Of a stretch of DNA of 64,000 nucleotides, positions 12,276-23,630 are shown one piece after another (position 1 is the first letter of the stretch; the number at the start of each line of letters is the position of its first letter). This stretch comes from Antilocapra americana (Eukaryota > Chordata > Mammalia > Artiodactyla > Antilocapridae), in assembly GCA_007570785.1 (NCBI GenBank), contig ML664161.1, forward strand, positions 17,919,856 through 17,983,855, in the 5' to 3' direction. Position numbers and translations under genes: made by a program. Below the pieces are notes generated by a model that saw only the letters and a list, made by a program, of their open reading frames with translations, did not search any database and was not told where the DNA came from.

Positions 12276-12465
12276 GGTGGGGAGGAGCTGCTGGGCCAGG
12301 GCGCCTATTTCTCCTGCCCTGTGTTTCCCCTTCCCACTTCTGCTTTCACCTCCCAGGCCTCCACTCCTTAGAACTGGATCCAAATACGGATTCAGACACC
12401 ATCAAGAAGGACTCCTATAAGTCCCTGAGAAGAGGAACACAGGTCTCCAGAATCAGACAGAAACA
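12276..12465. other. Short non-coding stretch
   Basis: More GC-rich than its flanks (TGGGGAGGAGCTGCTGGGCC). No repeat or exon recognised; the 95-codon frame at 12203-12490 runs across MIR sequence. Confidence 0.5.
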
Positions 12466-12665
12466 ACTGAATCCCAGCTGTGCCATTTAATGGTGGTTTG
12501 ATTTTGAGGAATGTTTTTTATTTTCTCAAAGCCTCCTTTTCCTCATCTGTCAAATGGATGTTACTTATATCATATAGTTATGGTGAGGATTAAGCAAGGT
12601 TATTCTTATCAAGAACTTAACAAAATGTATTCAGTAAATAATAACAATAATAATATTGGAAAGAA
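12466..12665 (+). mobile_element. MIR SINE relic
   Basis: Forward MIR landmarks: AATCCCAGCTGTGCCATTTA, CTCCTTTTCCTCATCTGTCA, AATGGATGTTACTTATATC and GGTGAGGATTAAGCAAGG. Confidence 0.85.
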
Positions 12666-13716
12666 TGTTGATTTTTAAGGGAATTCATTATACCAGTATC
12701 AAACTGTGAATCACTAGTTCTTTGATATAATAATGGAACTCTATAAAAAGGTAGAGAAAGGGGAAAAGCATAATAAATATAGGAAATTTTGATATAAAAG
12801 ATTTTATCACAGAACTCTGCCTAGCCTTTAATAACCACCATTATTGGTGAAGCCATTTGAGGGCAATATAGTAGGTAAGTTTTCCTTACTCATTTGATCA
12901 TTATTTTTCTGGAGTCCTGTTTGCATGTGGATGGGCTCCAGGTTTCAGGGAAAGACAGGAAAGGCAGAAAGGAAAATATCTTTGTAACCCTGGGGAATCA
13001 ACAAGGAGGGGCATCCTGAGGATGCCAAGCACAGGGTCCCGACTTTGCTAAGCACCACCTTGTTTACCCTCAGCTGTTTCTGTGTAACCAGAGGCAGTGT
13101 GCGTAGGAATTTTTGTCCTACACAAGTGCACTTATTTGCAAGTCAATGGAAACAATACCAGTGAAAGTCAACACTGCTCTGAATGATTTGTCACTTTCTT
13201 TGGAGCACATGGTTGACTGTGTCCTAAGGGCAGCTCCCAGGTGATTCCATAGTGGAAGTATGACTGCATGTTCTTCATGGTGGAACTGGTATAGAGTGGT
13301 TACTGAAGCCCAGAAAGATTTCTTAGGGTACCCTAAGCCCAGCTCACAGCATAAACCTGGAGGAACACTGAACAGTGAGATTACCACCTGACTTCTTCTC
13401 AATCACCTCCTCAATTCAAGTCCTCCCAACAACATCCACTTAATTTTCCAACTTAGAAATCTCAGAACTACCCTTGATTTTTCTCTCTCCTAAACCACAC
13501 ATCCAAAAAGTCAACACATCCAACAGCTAAGTCCAATGTACTATTTTGTTTTGTTGTAAAATTATTAAATAAGTGCTTCCTCATAGAAAAGTTGACAAGC
13601 ACATGAAAGGAAAAAGAAGGGGAAAATCACTCTTGATCTCATTGTTAATATTTACTAGTATTTTTTCATTAAATTTTCCATCAATTCTAAATAAAACTCT
13701 GAATCCAGATTCTTTT

Positions 13717-13717
<1 letters not shown>
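12666..13717. other. Non-coding DNA, nothing recognised
   Basis: No recognisable repeat or RNA. The 94-codon frame at 13118-13402 (-) has no recognisable domain. Confidence 0.55.

Positions 13718-13754
<37 letters not shown>
13718..13754. repeat. (CA)n(TA)n microsatellite
   Basis: About 18 bp of CA units followed directly by about 18 bp of TA units, sitting at the 3' side of the adjoining L1. Such compound repeats often grow from the L1 3'UTR. Confidence 0.95.
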
Positions 13755-14040
13755 CAGATCCTTTTCCATTTTAAGTTATTATAAGATATTGAATATTGTT
13801 CCCTGTGCTATAGAATAAATCCTTGTTGTTTATTTTATATATAGTAGCATACATCTGTTAATCTCGTATTCCTCATTTATCCCTTCCCTCTTTCTCCTTT
13901 GATAACCATAAATTTGTTTGCTATGTCTGTGAGTCAGTTTCTGCTTTGTAAACAAATTCATTTGTATTATGTTTTATATTCCACATGTAAATGATACCAT
14001 AAAATATTTGTCTTTGTCTAACTTACTTAGTATCCAGGTT
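13755..14040 (-). mobile_element. Artiodactyl L1 3'UTR fragment
   Basis: Reversed artiodactyl L1 3'UTR. Landmarks: ATATTGTTCCCTGTGCTATA, CCTTGTTGTTTATTTTATA, AACCATAAATTTGTTTGCTA and GTCTGTGAGTCAGTTTCTGC. The element 5' part is missing. Confidence 0.85.
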
Positions 14041-14279
14041 TGTTTGTCCCCCCCACCCCAAATCTATTGTTGATGCTCTTGCTCTCCCTCATTTACTGCA
14101 ACTTTATTTCAGACCTTTTCTCTCTTGAAAGTATTTCCTATCCTTAAGGACACCGGGGTGACCGAAGAAAGCAAGACCCTTACTCTCATACCGCCTGAAA
14201 GCAATATCTATCAATCTTTTCCCTACTTTACCAGAAGTTTCATATAGTTCATGTTCTTCTGTGGCTTGTTTTTCCCTCT
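14041..14279. other. Non-coding DNA, nothing recognised
   Basis: Short unrecognised stretch starting with a C-rich run near 14048. Confidence 0.5.
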
Positions 14280-14610
14280 TAACATTGTATCTTGATGATC
14301 ATCCTGTGTTAGTTCCTCACTCTTTCTTATTAAACAATGTCTAATATTTCCTTGTATCCTTGAGTCATAATGTAACCAATCCATGTATATGGGCCTTTAA
14401 GGTGTTACCAGTCTTTACTACTGCAAACAGTACTACAATAAACAGCCTTGTACGTGTGTTATTTCACACATGTGGGAACAGAGCTATAGGATAGAAACCT
14501 GGGAGCTGGCTTGGGTAGACTCGCCAGACTGCCCTCCGTATAGGTTTACCAAGTAACATTTCCTCAGCAACCCGTCAGAGGACCGGTTTCCCCACCACCT
14601 TAAAAGGCTC
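14280..14610 (-). mobile_element. Ancient L1 (L1M) fragment
   Basis: Reversed old L1 sequence: AAACAATGTCTAATATTTCC, AAGGTGTTACCAGTCTTTAC, AATAAACAGCCTTGTACGTG, then GACTGCCCTCCGTATAGG and GGTTTCCCCACCACC. Order and spacing match the antisense 3' part of L1M elements. Confidence 0.75.
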
Positions 14611-15125
14611 TCCTTATTCTCCTCGGAAACCCACTTTGTGGCTCCGGGAAATCCCATAACAGAGAGAACTGAAGACGGGAAGGGAAAGGGGAAGGTTTCC
14701 TTCTCCCTCGGGCCACCAAGGAACTTTTCTTCATGAAGGTCTGGGCTGATTTTTAAGGTCCCTTTATTCCTTAAAGAAAGAAAATGCTACAGCGCTACTA
14801 CGTAGGTGTCCTTTGAAGGGTCGGGTTTCTCTCCTGTGTTTCTATCTAAACCAACCACTTAAAAAGAGAAGGGGCACCGTTCAGGGTTGTTGGAGCAGTA
14901 AGGGAACACATGGCTGATCAGCAATCAAACGGCCACTCGGGAGAGCCCTCTGGGCGCTCTTCCCGCAGAGCAGCCAGTTTCAACAGGAACCTAGGCCGAG
15001 CCCATTCGCCAGCTTCTTTGTGCCGCGGCTATGCTCCCGTCTCAGGGGCTGGGGCAGGTTAGGAGAGAGCGCCCATGTTGTACGACAGGGTATCTGAGCC
15101 GCCCTTTATGCCTACCTATTTCTTT
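14611..15125. other. CpG-rich patch, possible regulatory DNA
   Basis: By hand count 14581-15120 holds 21 CpG dinucleotides, and 14881-15120 is about 59% GC with 12 CpG (observed/expected about 0.57). This lies in a background near 35-40% GC. No TATA box, splice-flanked open frame or repeat was recognised. It falls close to, not clearly over, usual CpG-island thresholds and stands at the left edge of the transposon-poor block. It could be a small promoter, an enhancer or an eroded old repeat. Confidence 0.4.
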
Positions 15126-18120
15126 CCCTGCTTTCACCCTTTTGTGTGTTTTTAATGGGGATAAGTGTGAGATGTACTGGAGTGCAATCACATTGTGGTC
15201 TTAAAAGGATCTCTGATGACAGAAAATATGTCAATTTATTATTTCCCTCGGGACAGAGGGAGAAAGTACAAAGGTTCAATGGATGATGAAGATAATACTT
15301 GTGCGCTGTATAGCATTTTCCAACAAAAGATTTTAAGGTGATTTTCCTTCAAAAAAAAAAATATTTTAGTCCCATTTTGTAGGTGGGGAGACAAGATTTC
15401 GTAGTGACTGAAACGTCCTAGTGGTGGACCCTGCCTAGAGTTAGCATCTCTATGATCCTTTCTGGGCTCTTTTCACTCCCTCTAGTGGAATTTGGTTCTT
15501 CACATCAGAGTTTCGTACAGCAAATAGCCAAGCACTGTGCTATTATTGTGCCTGATCTTTTGGGCACCAGGGCCACAGTTTCATCAAACCTTCAACCCAA
15601 TGGCTCTGTCTGTGATCAGAACTGTTGTCTCCTGCACATATAGCTCCATTTTCCTTAAATAACAATTAGCCCAGCAGATCCTAGGCTGCTCTTAAATGCA
15701 GGCAGCACTGTGGTGAGGCTCAAGCAAGGAGGTAGCCGCTTGTTATTTGTCACGCAGGGTCATTCATAATGAATCAACAAAGCGTTGACAATAGTTTTCT
15801 TGTAAACTGAACAAACCTTATAAATGGTGTGTGGTCTCCCCTCCCCCATGAATTAGTTCCTTTGTCCTGAAATGTGTGGTTAGCACAGATATTCATTCTG
15901 CTCTGCTGGGAGAGTGGCGGGAGTCTAGGGAGGCACCCGGAATGGGCAAGACAAGTCGACATTTTATGTTTTGGTTTTCTGTATCAGACCTGAAAATATC
16001 TCATGTGTACCTTGAAAAATCAAAGAAAAAACCTAGGTGGAAAGCACAGAAAACTTTCTGGACTGAGTGATCAATTTTAGGACATGAACGTGATGGCTAC
16101 TTCCTCTCTTTTATGTGTACAGGGATGAAAGGAAATTAAGACTGTAGAAACAGTTTTTTAAGCGCTTTGTATGGCTGCTTGAGATTCATTGTATGATTGC
16201 CTGTTTTTTAAAAACCTAAATAAGGAGGCCGAAGGTACTTAGAAGGAAACTAATTGCTTTAAGCTTTTCCTCCTCAGTGTATGCTATTCTCTGCTGTTAT
16301 ATAATCTTGGATACTGAGCAACTGAATGAAAGAAGCAGTGTCTTGGTTAAAGTAAATAGACAAACATTATTTGCTGCTGGCATCTTCTTTGGCTCCTGGG
16401 ACAGGGGTGAGAGGGTATATTTTGTAGTTAAAGTTACCATGACTTAGAGTTCATAATATCAATCTTATTATCAAAAAACTGAAACAAAAATTCACAGAAT
16501 TGAAAAGAGTAAATTTATGTGGAAGGAGGTTTTTAAAATCTTGAAATGTTCAAGTATTGCTGCTTGTCTTTGTAAAAGGCAAATTATGATGGCATAATTT
16601 CTGACGTGTTGTTACCAGATAGTGTGCTGGAATGTGTATTAGATCAAATTGATAGACTGCCACATGAAAGAACTGCAGTATTCAAACGACTTCACGTATA
16701 AAATTATTTACAGAATTATACCACATTAATAGCATTTATTTCATGTCAGATATAATTTTACCTAATGGTAAATTTTTATTAAGGCATATGAATATGTTTT
16801 CACCTCTTTAAAAGAATTGCCAAAATTACTGCTAACACATGAAAACAAGTCAATGATTAAGATCACATAAACCCATGTAATATGTATATTCAATCCAGAG
16901 TTGTTTTAGGGTCATTGTAGCCATAGAGTTTTCAAATAAATTATTTGAATATAAAAGTAGATTATGTATTTCCCCTGTGGCTGGCCAAATGTCTTTTCAA
17001 CAAAGGGTAAAATAAGAAGGCTATTTTTTGTGTAAAAGAGTGATCTTTTTAGTCATGCTTGGCTGCCTTTTCAGGATTGTCTCCATTTATAATGAGATAT
17101 TCTTGAACTCATTTGAACCAGAAAGTTTAGTAAATTTGTGGCACATTTTTACATGAAATATTATAATTTGTTTAAAATGATCAGGGTAGAGCAAAGGGAG
17201 AGTAGATTAATGATTGTTTTGATTTCTAGATTATAATTTTGAACTGATATTTAATTGGACAAAATCTAGAATATTGAAAACGTATATGTATTTACTTTAT
17301 TTCAAACTTCTTGGCAGTCCTTATTTCATCTTATTGCTTGTATACTTGCCATTTGGATCTCAATTAAATCTCAATTGAAGCTGTCATAAAGACTATCATA
17401 ACAATAGTTTTTATAGTAGTATTTTTCAGGGTTCCTGACATTGAAAGGTGGTGATGGCCCTTCCAAAATCTTGAAGAAAAGTGTTTTTCTATAATTTCAT
17501 GGCTCTGATTTGTAGCAGATTTGACTTATATGAAAATTTGTAAATACTGAGTTTTTCCTTTTCTTTATAAACATAAAATAATAACAATAAAAATTCCTGA
17601 AAATGAAAACATACACACAAGGATCTTTAGAAAACTGAAAGTAAACTTTGACATGTTCATTAACATATGAAAACACGTTTATGTTATTCTCTTATATTTT
17701 AACTTTCTCCACATTTAGTTATTTTTCCTCACATGCCTGAGGGTCATTTAAAAAACTCTTAGTTATATATTTTTTGCAATTTCAAACAGAAAAATCAATT
17801 AATAGACCTTAACCTGGTATCAGAAATCAACTCTATATTGTACTCATTCCCAATGTTATTTCTTTAATTGTGCTTTGAAATGGACCCATTACTTGTTTTA
17901 CATTTGTGTTTCTCTCAAACCCCCTATTTTCTCTATAACTCCTCTACAACAAATGCCATTTTATTCTATTCTTTTGCCTTTCCCTGATTTTTACAGCAAA
18001 CGATGTGTCATATCTCTCCTGAAATTGGCCATTCTTTTCAGAAAAGATTTTTTTTTTTGGGCCTGTGGTGTTACACTGAAAAAGTCACCCAGCTAAAATG
18101 AGTTACTTCATTTCCAAATA
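15126..18120. other. Transposon-poor AT-rich DNA
   Basis: No ruminant-lineage retrotransposon is seen. A faint reversed MIR-like core may lie at 15300-15450 (CCCATTTTGTAGGTGGGGAG). The open frames at 15452-15643, 15774-15962 (-), 15876-16070 and 17875-18096 show no recognisable domain. Confidence 0.5.
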
Positions 18121-18590
18121 AAAACAATGGTGTTTTCATGCCTGCACTTATTATTATTCTGAGAATGTACTAATTTGTTACATCCAAGATGACGGTTCGT
18201 TGGGTCTGTGAAAAGGGCAGTGTGCCAACTATAGCAGGGAAGTAAAAGGCCTTCTTTCATGGGAAGTAGTGGGACAGAAAGTAGCCCGCAGTTCAGTGGG
18301 TATCAGGAGGCACGCTGCCAGTGGAGTCATCCCAGTGTCAGGGTTTCCTGTGCTGGGTTCTGAATCAAGCTAAAACTATGATTTCACTTAATGTCAGCTC
18401 GGGCAGCCAAATTTTCAAACCCACTATTGCTCTAAGGAGCAACTGATAAATGTTTTATCCCTGCAGGCACTGGCTGATGTGGCACAAGGGTTTTGAATGT
18501 GTGCAGTGCATTATTACTTTTGGCATTAAGCTTAGATAATTGTCTACTTACCCTGAGCCGGTAATAGCAAAATACAAGTGGAGGTTACTC
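18121..18590. other. Candidate conserved non-coding element A
   Basis: Repeat-free block of balanced composition inside the transposon-poor region. It contains TAAT-type and CTGATAA-type motifs but no open frame of note. Conservation is inferred from the absence of repeats and from texture, not observed. Confidence 0.3.
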
Positions 18591-19720
18591 TTATAAAGTA
18601 AAACTACAAAATAGAGTTATGTGTATTATGATGATTTTTTTTATTCCTGTCCTCCCCCCTATTAAATTTAAATGATAATGAAGTTTGATTCTATACCTTT
18701 ATTTGGCTCTAAACCAGGGTGGTCTCATAATTTTGCTTTACATGCATGACATTGCTTAAGGTCATTAGCTGTAAATCGTAGTATAAAAAGGCTGAAAATA
18801 TATTCAGTACTTTGTAGTTTCCGAATACACATTTAAGAGCTGCTATGAAAAGTCGAGACCTACATGGCAGATTTTCTGGCACTGAATGGTCAATTTAGTG
18901 ATGTAGATTAGTGAATCCACACAGTAAGTGGAGAGAAATGATAATAATGCTTTGATATGTCCCTCTGTTGAAGCATATCCTGGCTGATCTATTTTCTGTT
19001 GTAATATTTTTCCTCGTCCTGTGGCAAAATGCTCTCTTTCTTATTTTTTTAAAATATAATCCAGATAAATTGATCGGTTTTTAAAAATTATTTTCATCTG
19101 CTTTGGGACCACTGGAATAATAAATGAAAGGCATTTGGATGAATGAATTTTATTTTCTTGGAGTAAAAAACTTCCCTTTGAGAATGTTTGCTTTTTGTTC
19201 AACATGTATTTGTTGAGTTTTTGTATAAACTTTTAATTCATGGTCATTTTTTATTTTAAAGGGGAGTGTTCTTTAACATATAAATGACTCTTTTAATAAT
19301 AATGATGATGAAGATGATATTTTATCTAAATCTTGAAATAGGTCTTGCTTAAAATATGACTGACCTTAACATGGTGCTTTAGTCTTATTTCATTTTTTGT
19401 AACTGTTCATGTTCCTGGAAAATGACAATGAATTCTACGTTTTGTAATTTTTCCCCGGTTACAAATTTGATTTTCTTGACAACTTCAAAATTAAGGGCGT
19501 AAGTATAATTATTTTTCATTCCAAATGGAAACTAGCTGAATTTACAATAAAGGCAACTGAAAATTGTGATTGTTTAAAAATTAAGGCAAAAATACACCGT
19601 TGTAACAGATTTTAAATGAAGTAGATTATCAAGTGGACTGCTAATTTTGCCTTTCCAAAATGTTGGATATTTAACCCTCAGAATAATTAAATATTTGTAA
19701 TAAAGCAGTTAATTCAAGCA
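18591..19720. other. AT-rich transposon-poor DNA
   Basis: Unrecognised, with short A/T-rich runs and a GATGATGAAGATGATA patch near 19303. No coding signal. Confidence 0.5.
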
Positions 19721-20290
19721 GTTTATTGCTGTAATTTGCAAAAGTACATTGAGCTGCTTTCTTTTCAGCTCATTGATGGAGGAACAAACATTTCTTTAAT
19801 AAGACTACAGCACATTCTAATTTTGTTGCAAAAGCTTAGATAAGGATCAGGCCCCCTCTGAATCACTGCATTGACCTATGACATTGAAAGTGCTGAAGCT
19901 CTTTGGCAAAAGAAGAGTTAGACAGTCATTATTATGCACAGGACTTTCCAGTTCTAAAGGGGCTCTGTGCTTTCTCTCAGATAGACTTTGTTTGTTGGAA
20001 ATGAGAACTGTATTTTGGCAGCAAAGGACCAGAACTGAAGCTACTCTGCAGGCAGACTCATTATGACATAATCCTTCATTAATCCTCATTCTCTATTAAT
20101 AGATCATGCAGCAGTTTTGCTTTAGTTGATCATCTTCATCAAGGAGCTATGAAAAAGCATTACTGGTGAAATGCCCACCTCTGGTTTTAAGGCTGCTGGT
20201 TTATATTCATCTTTATTAGCTGCAAAGATTAATGGTGAAAATAATCTCTTGGATTTTGCTTAGTATACAAATGACATATGAGCACCTAAA
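19721..20290. other. Candidate conserved non-coding element B
   Basis: Repeat-free, with dense homeodomain-type sites. Two TAATCC (bicoid/OTX-class) motifs at 20069-20074 and 20080-20085 lie 11 bp apart. TATTAATAG and ATTAGCTGCAAAGATTAATG follow. The overlapping 80- and 62-codon frames on opposite strands are not coding-like. Enhancer function is an inference; cross-species alignment would decide. Confidence 0.4.
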
Positions 20291-21887
20291 AAATCTAAAG
20301 TAACTGGGTCTTGGTGTTTGGGTGGGGGAGGAGTTGGTAAAACTCACCTGGGAAGAAAATATGCCATTTAACAATTCAAAAAAGAAAGGTTTATCAGGCT
20401 GAAATTTCCCCTGGAGAAATGAAGGGGTTCTAGTCGTAGAAGTGTGGGAATAGTGGCTGAACAGTCCAAGTTCCCATAGTGCTTCAGAAAACTAGTGATC
20501 ATAAAACATTATACATCTGTTACTGTTACTGTGTAGATTGGAACAATCTTGAGAAGCTGAACTTTTTTAAATGAGTGGGTAGGGCACATTTCCCTTAGAA
20601 GTATGTATGTGTGCTTGTTTTCATCCAAATTATCTGCCCCAATCAAAGATGAGATCTGTAGCGTTGTTAGATTTTCATGTTACCCTACTGCATTTTGGAA
20701 ACCATGGAAAAATGTAGTAATAATAAGTAAATGTGCTTTGCTGAGGTGTTTTGTCATTTTTTTTAATAGAATTCTGTAACACTCTTGAGGTCACTGCTGA
20801 GCCAGAAGTTCCCACAGCAAGTCCGCTTCTTGGCTCAGCCTGAAACTCCGAGTCCCATGACCTCCTACTTTCCCTGACTCTGTGCACCAAGACTTTGATG
20901 TACATCTGTTGATAGACCCAAAACCTTATCAGAAGGTATAGTTTAGGAGCAATAGGAGGAAATTCTAATGATATTTCTTTCATCTTAAGTCCACAGAGTG
21001 TGAATATTACAAAATAAAATACTATCAATGGGGAGATTAACTGAGAGTATGAACATTTTCCTAGAGGAATATACTGGAAAACCTTTTTCTCTGGTTGACA
21101 GGTGATTGTTCTGATAGAAATGTACTCATAGTGTTGAATCATTAATGGAGATTGTGCCTCTTTGGAACTGGCGACAGCCCTACATTGATCCCTGATAGTA
21201 ATGCCACTAATTCTTAAAATATTAGAAAGTATGCAGGCTGCAACAAAACTGTAGGGATGTATTTTTTATATTGTCTTGCACATATGCGTGAATTGAACAA
21301 ACCTTAAGGAAGGTAATGAAGTTGTCCCTAAGCACCCAGTTGTAATGATTTAAGTTGGTTTCTATCCAGGCCTTCTCATCTCTTAATGTTTTTATTTATT
21401 CTATAGTAAGAGAATTAAGGTTTACTGAACAGCTCTTATAAATGTACCACCTCCCTAGGCACTGTACATAAGTTATCAAAATTGATTTTAGAGTTAATAG
21501 TCTAAGTTAACTGAGGGAGATTTATTGTAGAACTGTGTTTTCTAGGATCTTGACATTTAAACTGTATTGAAATCTGGGTTGACACTAGGGTCAGAAGACA
21601 GTCCAATCAAAGCCTGAGAGATCAAAATATGACTGATGCTTGAGACCTGGTGGCTGTTTTTCTTCACAAGAAGTGGCTGGTGGTGGATGGAAAGACAACA
21701 TAGACTCTATGTAGAGAATATTCAGCCCTCAAATGGTTATCTTTACAATAGCAATTAAGAAGGAACTAAATAAGAACTTTGAAATTACTATGACCAAGCT
21801 AGGACCTGCAAACCTGAAAAATCAGTCACCATGGTGGACAGCTTCTTAGAAATGTTTGATCACACCTTCATTGATTTGATTCAATCT
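20291..21887. other. Transposon-poor DNA, one long chance-like ORF
   Basis: Contains a 155-codon minus-strand frame at 20675-21142 without a recognisable domain. A weak reversed MIR-like segment may lie at 21415-21500 (CTAGGCACTGTACATAAG). No other element recognised. Confidence 0.45.
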
Positions 21888-21901
21888 GAAGCTTTGCTTG
21901 G

Positions 21902-22115
21902 GGCTTCTCTGGTGGCTTAGATGGTAAAGAATCCGCCTGCAATGTGGGAAAACTGGATTCGATCCCTGGGTTGGGAAGATCCCCTGGAGAAGGGCATGGC
22001 AACTCACTCCAATATTCTTGCCTGAAGAATCTCACGGTCAGAGGATCCTGGCGGACTACAGTCCCTGAGATTGCAAAGAGTCAGACATGACTGAGTGACT
22101 AAGCACAGCACAGCA
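21902..22115 (+). mobile_element. Bov-tA SINE with perfect 14-bp TSD
   Basis: Complete SINE from GGCTTCTCTGGTGGCTTAGA, through the reversed-tRNA B-box region GGATTCGATCCCTGGG, to the tail GACTGAGTGACTAAGCAC. The direct repeat GAAGCTTTGCTTGG occurs at 21888-21901 and 22116-22129 with no mismatch, proving insertion by target-primed reverse transcription and fixing both ends. It is the first ruminant-lineage insertion after the transposon-poor block. Confidence 0.97.
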
Positions 22116-22129
22116 GAAGCTTTGCTTGG

Positions 22130-22369
22130 CAGTAATAGCATGGCATTTAGTTAGTTTCTATTTAAGGAGATTCAACACAGCAAAAGTATTGTTGCATATA
22201 AAAAAATAAGGACTAGACAATGTCTAAGAAATGTATTTAACATTCAATAAAAACATAGATCACAGCAATTTGGTCTTGGGTTTTCTTGCTGAGTTTTCTG
22301 GTGTTTGGATATTAAAGAGCCTCAGAGTTTCCCATAAAACCATTGCAAATTGCTCCTGGACAGAATTCA
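22130..22369. other. Short non-coding stretch
   Basis: No repeat or gene recognised. Confidence 0.5.
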
Positions 22370-22885
22370 TCCTCCCCTATATTATTCTCCTATTGTTGAG
22401 GTAATAAATTAACCACAAATTTAGTGCCTTAAAACAACCCAAATTTATTATCTTACAGTTATGGAAGTCAGATGTCTAAAATGAGTCCACAACACTGCAT
22501 TCTTTTTGGAGACTCAGGAGAGAATCTGTTTTCTTGACCTTTCCGGCTTCCAGAGGCCTCATACATCCTTTGGCTTGTGGCCCCTTGTCTCCATCTTCAA
22601 AGGAGGCAAAAAAAAGCATAGTATGTTCACATTTCCTTCTTTCTTTCCCTTTCCTTCTGGGGTCACATACCTTCTATCTGATTCTGACTCCTTCTGCCTC
22701 CCTCTCATAAAACCCCTGTGGTGACATCTCAGGCCCACCTGGACAATCCAGGATAAACCTCCCATCTCAAGATCTTTACCGTGATCACCTCTGCAGAGCT
22801 CCTTTGCCATCCCAGGTAACATTCACAGGTTCCAGAGACTAGGGTGGGAACTTCTTCAAGGACCGTTTTTCAGCCTAACACATCC
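22370..22885. mobile_element. Ancient mammalian interspersed repeat, family unsure
   Basis: Landmarks typical of a widespread old repeat: TTAGTGCCTTAAAACAACCC, AATTTATTATCTTACAGTTA, GGCCCACCTGGACAATCCAG, CACAGGTTCCAGAGACTAGG. I recall this pattern from ancient LTR-like or DNA-transposon consensi but cannot name the family reliably. The overlapping frames at 22506-22724 and 22559-22822 (-) belong to it. Confidence 0.5.
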
Positions 22886-22949
22886 CCTGACCCTCAGGAA
22901 AGAATAGGGCTTGTTTTCTTTTTCTTCAGGCATGAAATGGTGCCGAAAT

Positions 22950-23110
22950 CAGTGGTTCCCCACCTTGGCTGGGGAATTTTTTAAAACCCTAATGCCTGCA
23001 ATGTACCCCAGATTGATTACATCAAATCTGTGGAGGTGGCTCACAAGGCATCGGGTATTTTGAAAGTTCCCCAGATGATTCCAAAGTGCAGCCAAGGTTG
23101 AGAACTAATC
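22950..23110 (+). mobile_element. hAT-type MITE relic with inverted ends
   Basis: Begins CAGTGGTTCCCCACCTTGGC and ends GCCAAGGTTGAGAACTAATC, which are near-perfect terminal inverted repeats. The body contains CCCCAGATGATTCCAAAGTG. This is the layout of short non-autonomous hAT-Charlie elements (MER5/MER58 group). Confidence 0.75.
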
Positions 23111-23244
23111 ATTAAAAATGTTTCCTTTTCTTTTTGAAGGCTGTCTTGGGGCATGACCTGGATATATGACAGTGCCTCAACCTTACCAAACTAATTTCAA
23201 ATTTTGTTAAGAGGTACATGAAAATGTCTGGAAGAATGCATATT

Positions 23245-23630
23245 TTTGTTTATTTTTATTGAAGTATAGTTGATTTACAATGTTTCAGGTGTACAGCGAA
23301 GTGATTCAGTTAGACATTTTTATATATATATATATAAATATATATATACACACACATATCAATTATGGTTTTCTCTGGATACCCAGGAGTGAAACTGCTA
23401 GATCATATGGTAGCTCTATTTTTAGTTTTTTAAGGAACCTCCATCCTGTTCTCCATAGTAGCTGTACTAATTTACATTCCTACCAACAGTGTAGGAGAGT
23501 TCTTTTTTCTCCACACCTTCTCCAGCACTTATTACTTACAGACTTTTTGATGACAGTCATTCTGACTTGTATGACGTGGTAGCTCATTGTAGTTTTGGTT
23601 TGAGAATTTGTATTTTAATGATTCAGCGTT
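23245..23630 (-). mobile_element. Artiodactyl L1 end with internal deletion
   Basis: Reversed L1. The extreme 3'UTR (ATTGAAGTATAGTTGATTTA, then a TA/TATA run at about 23320-23350) is followed from about 23358 by ORF2 sequence (AATTATGGTTTTCTCTGGAT, CTCCATAGTAGCTGTACTAA). The roughly 0.4-0.5 kb normally between them is missing. Confidence 0.85.

Noticed and set aside
20675..21142. 155-codon minus-strand ORF
   Set aside because: No domain, no splice or promoter context; length is compatible with chance in a 64-kb search.
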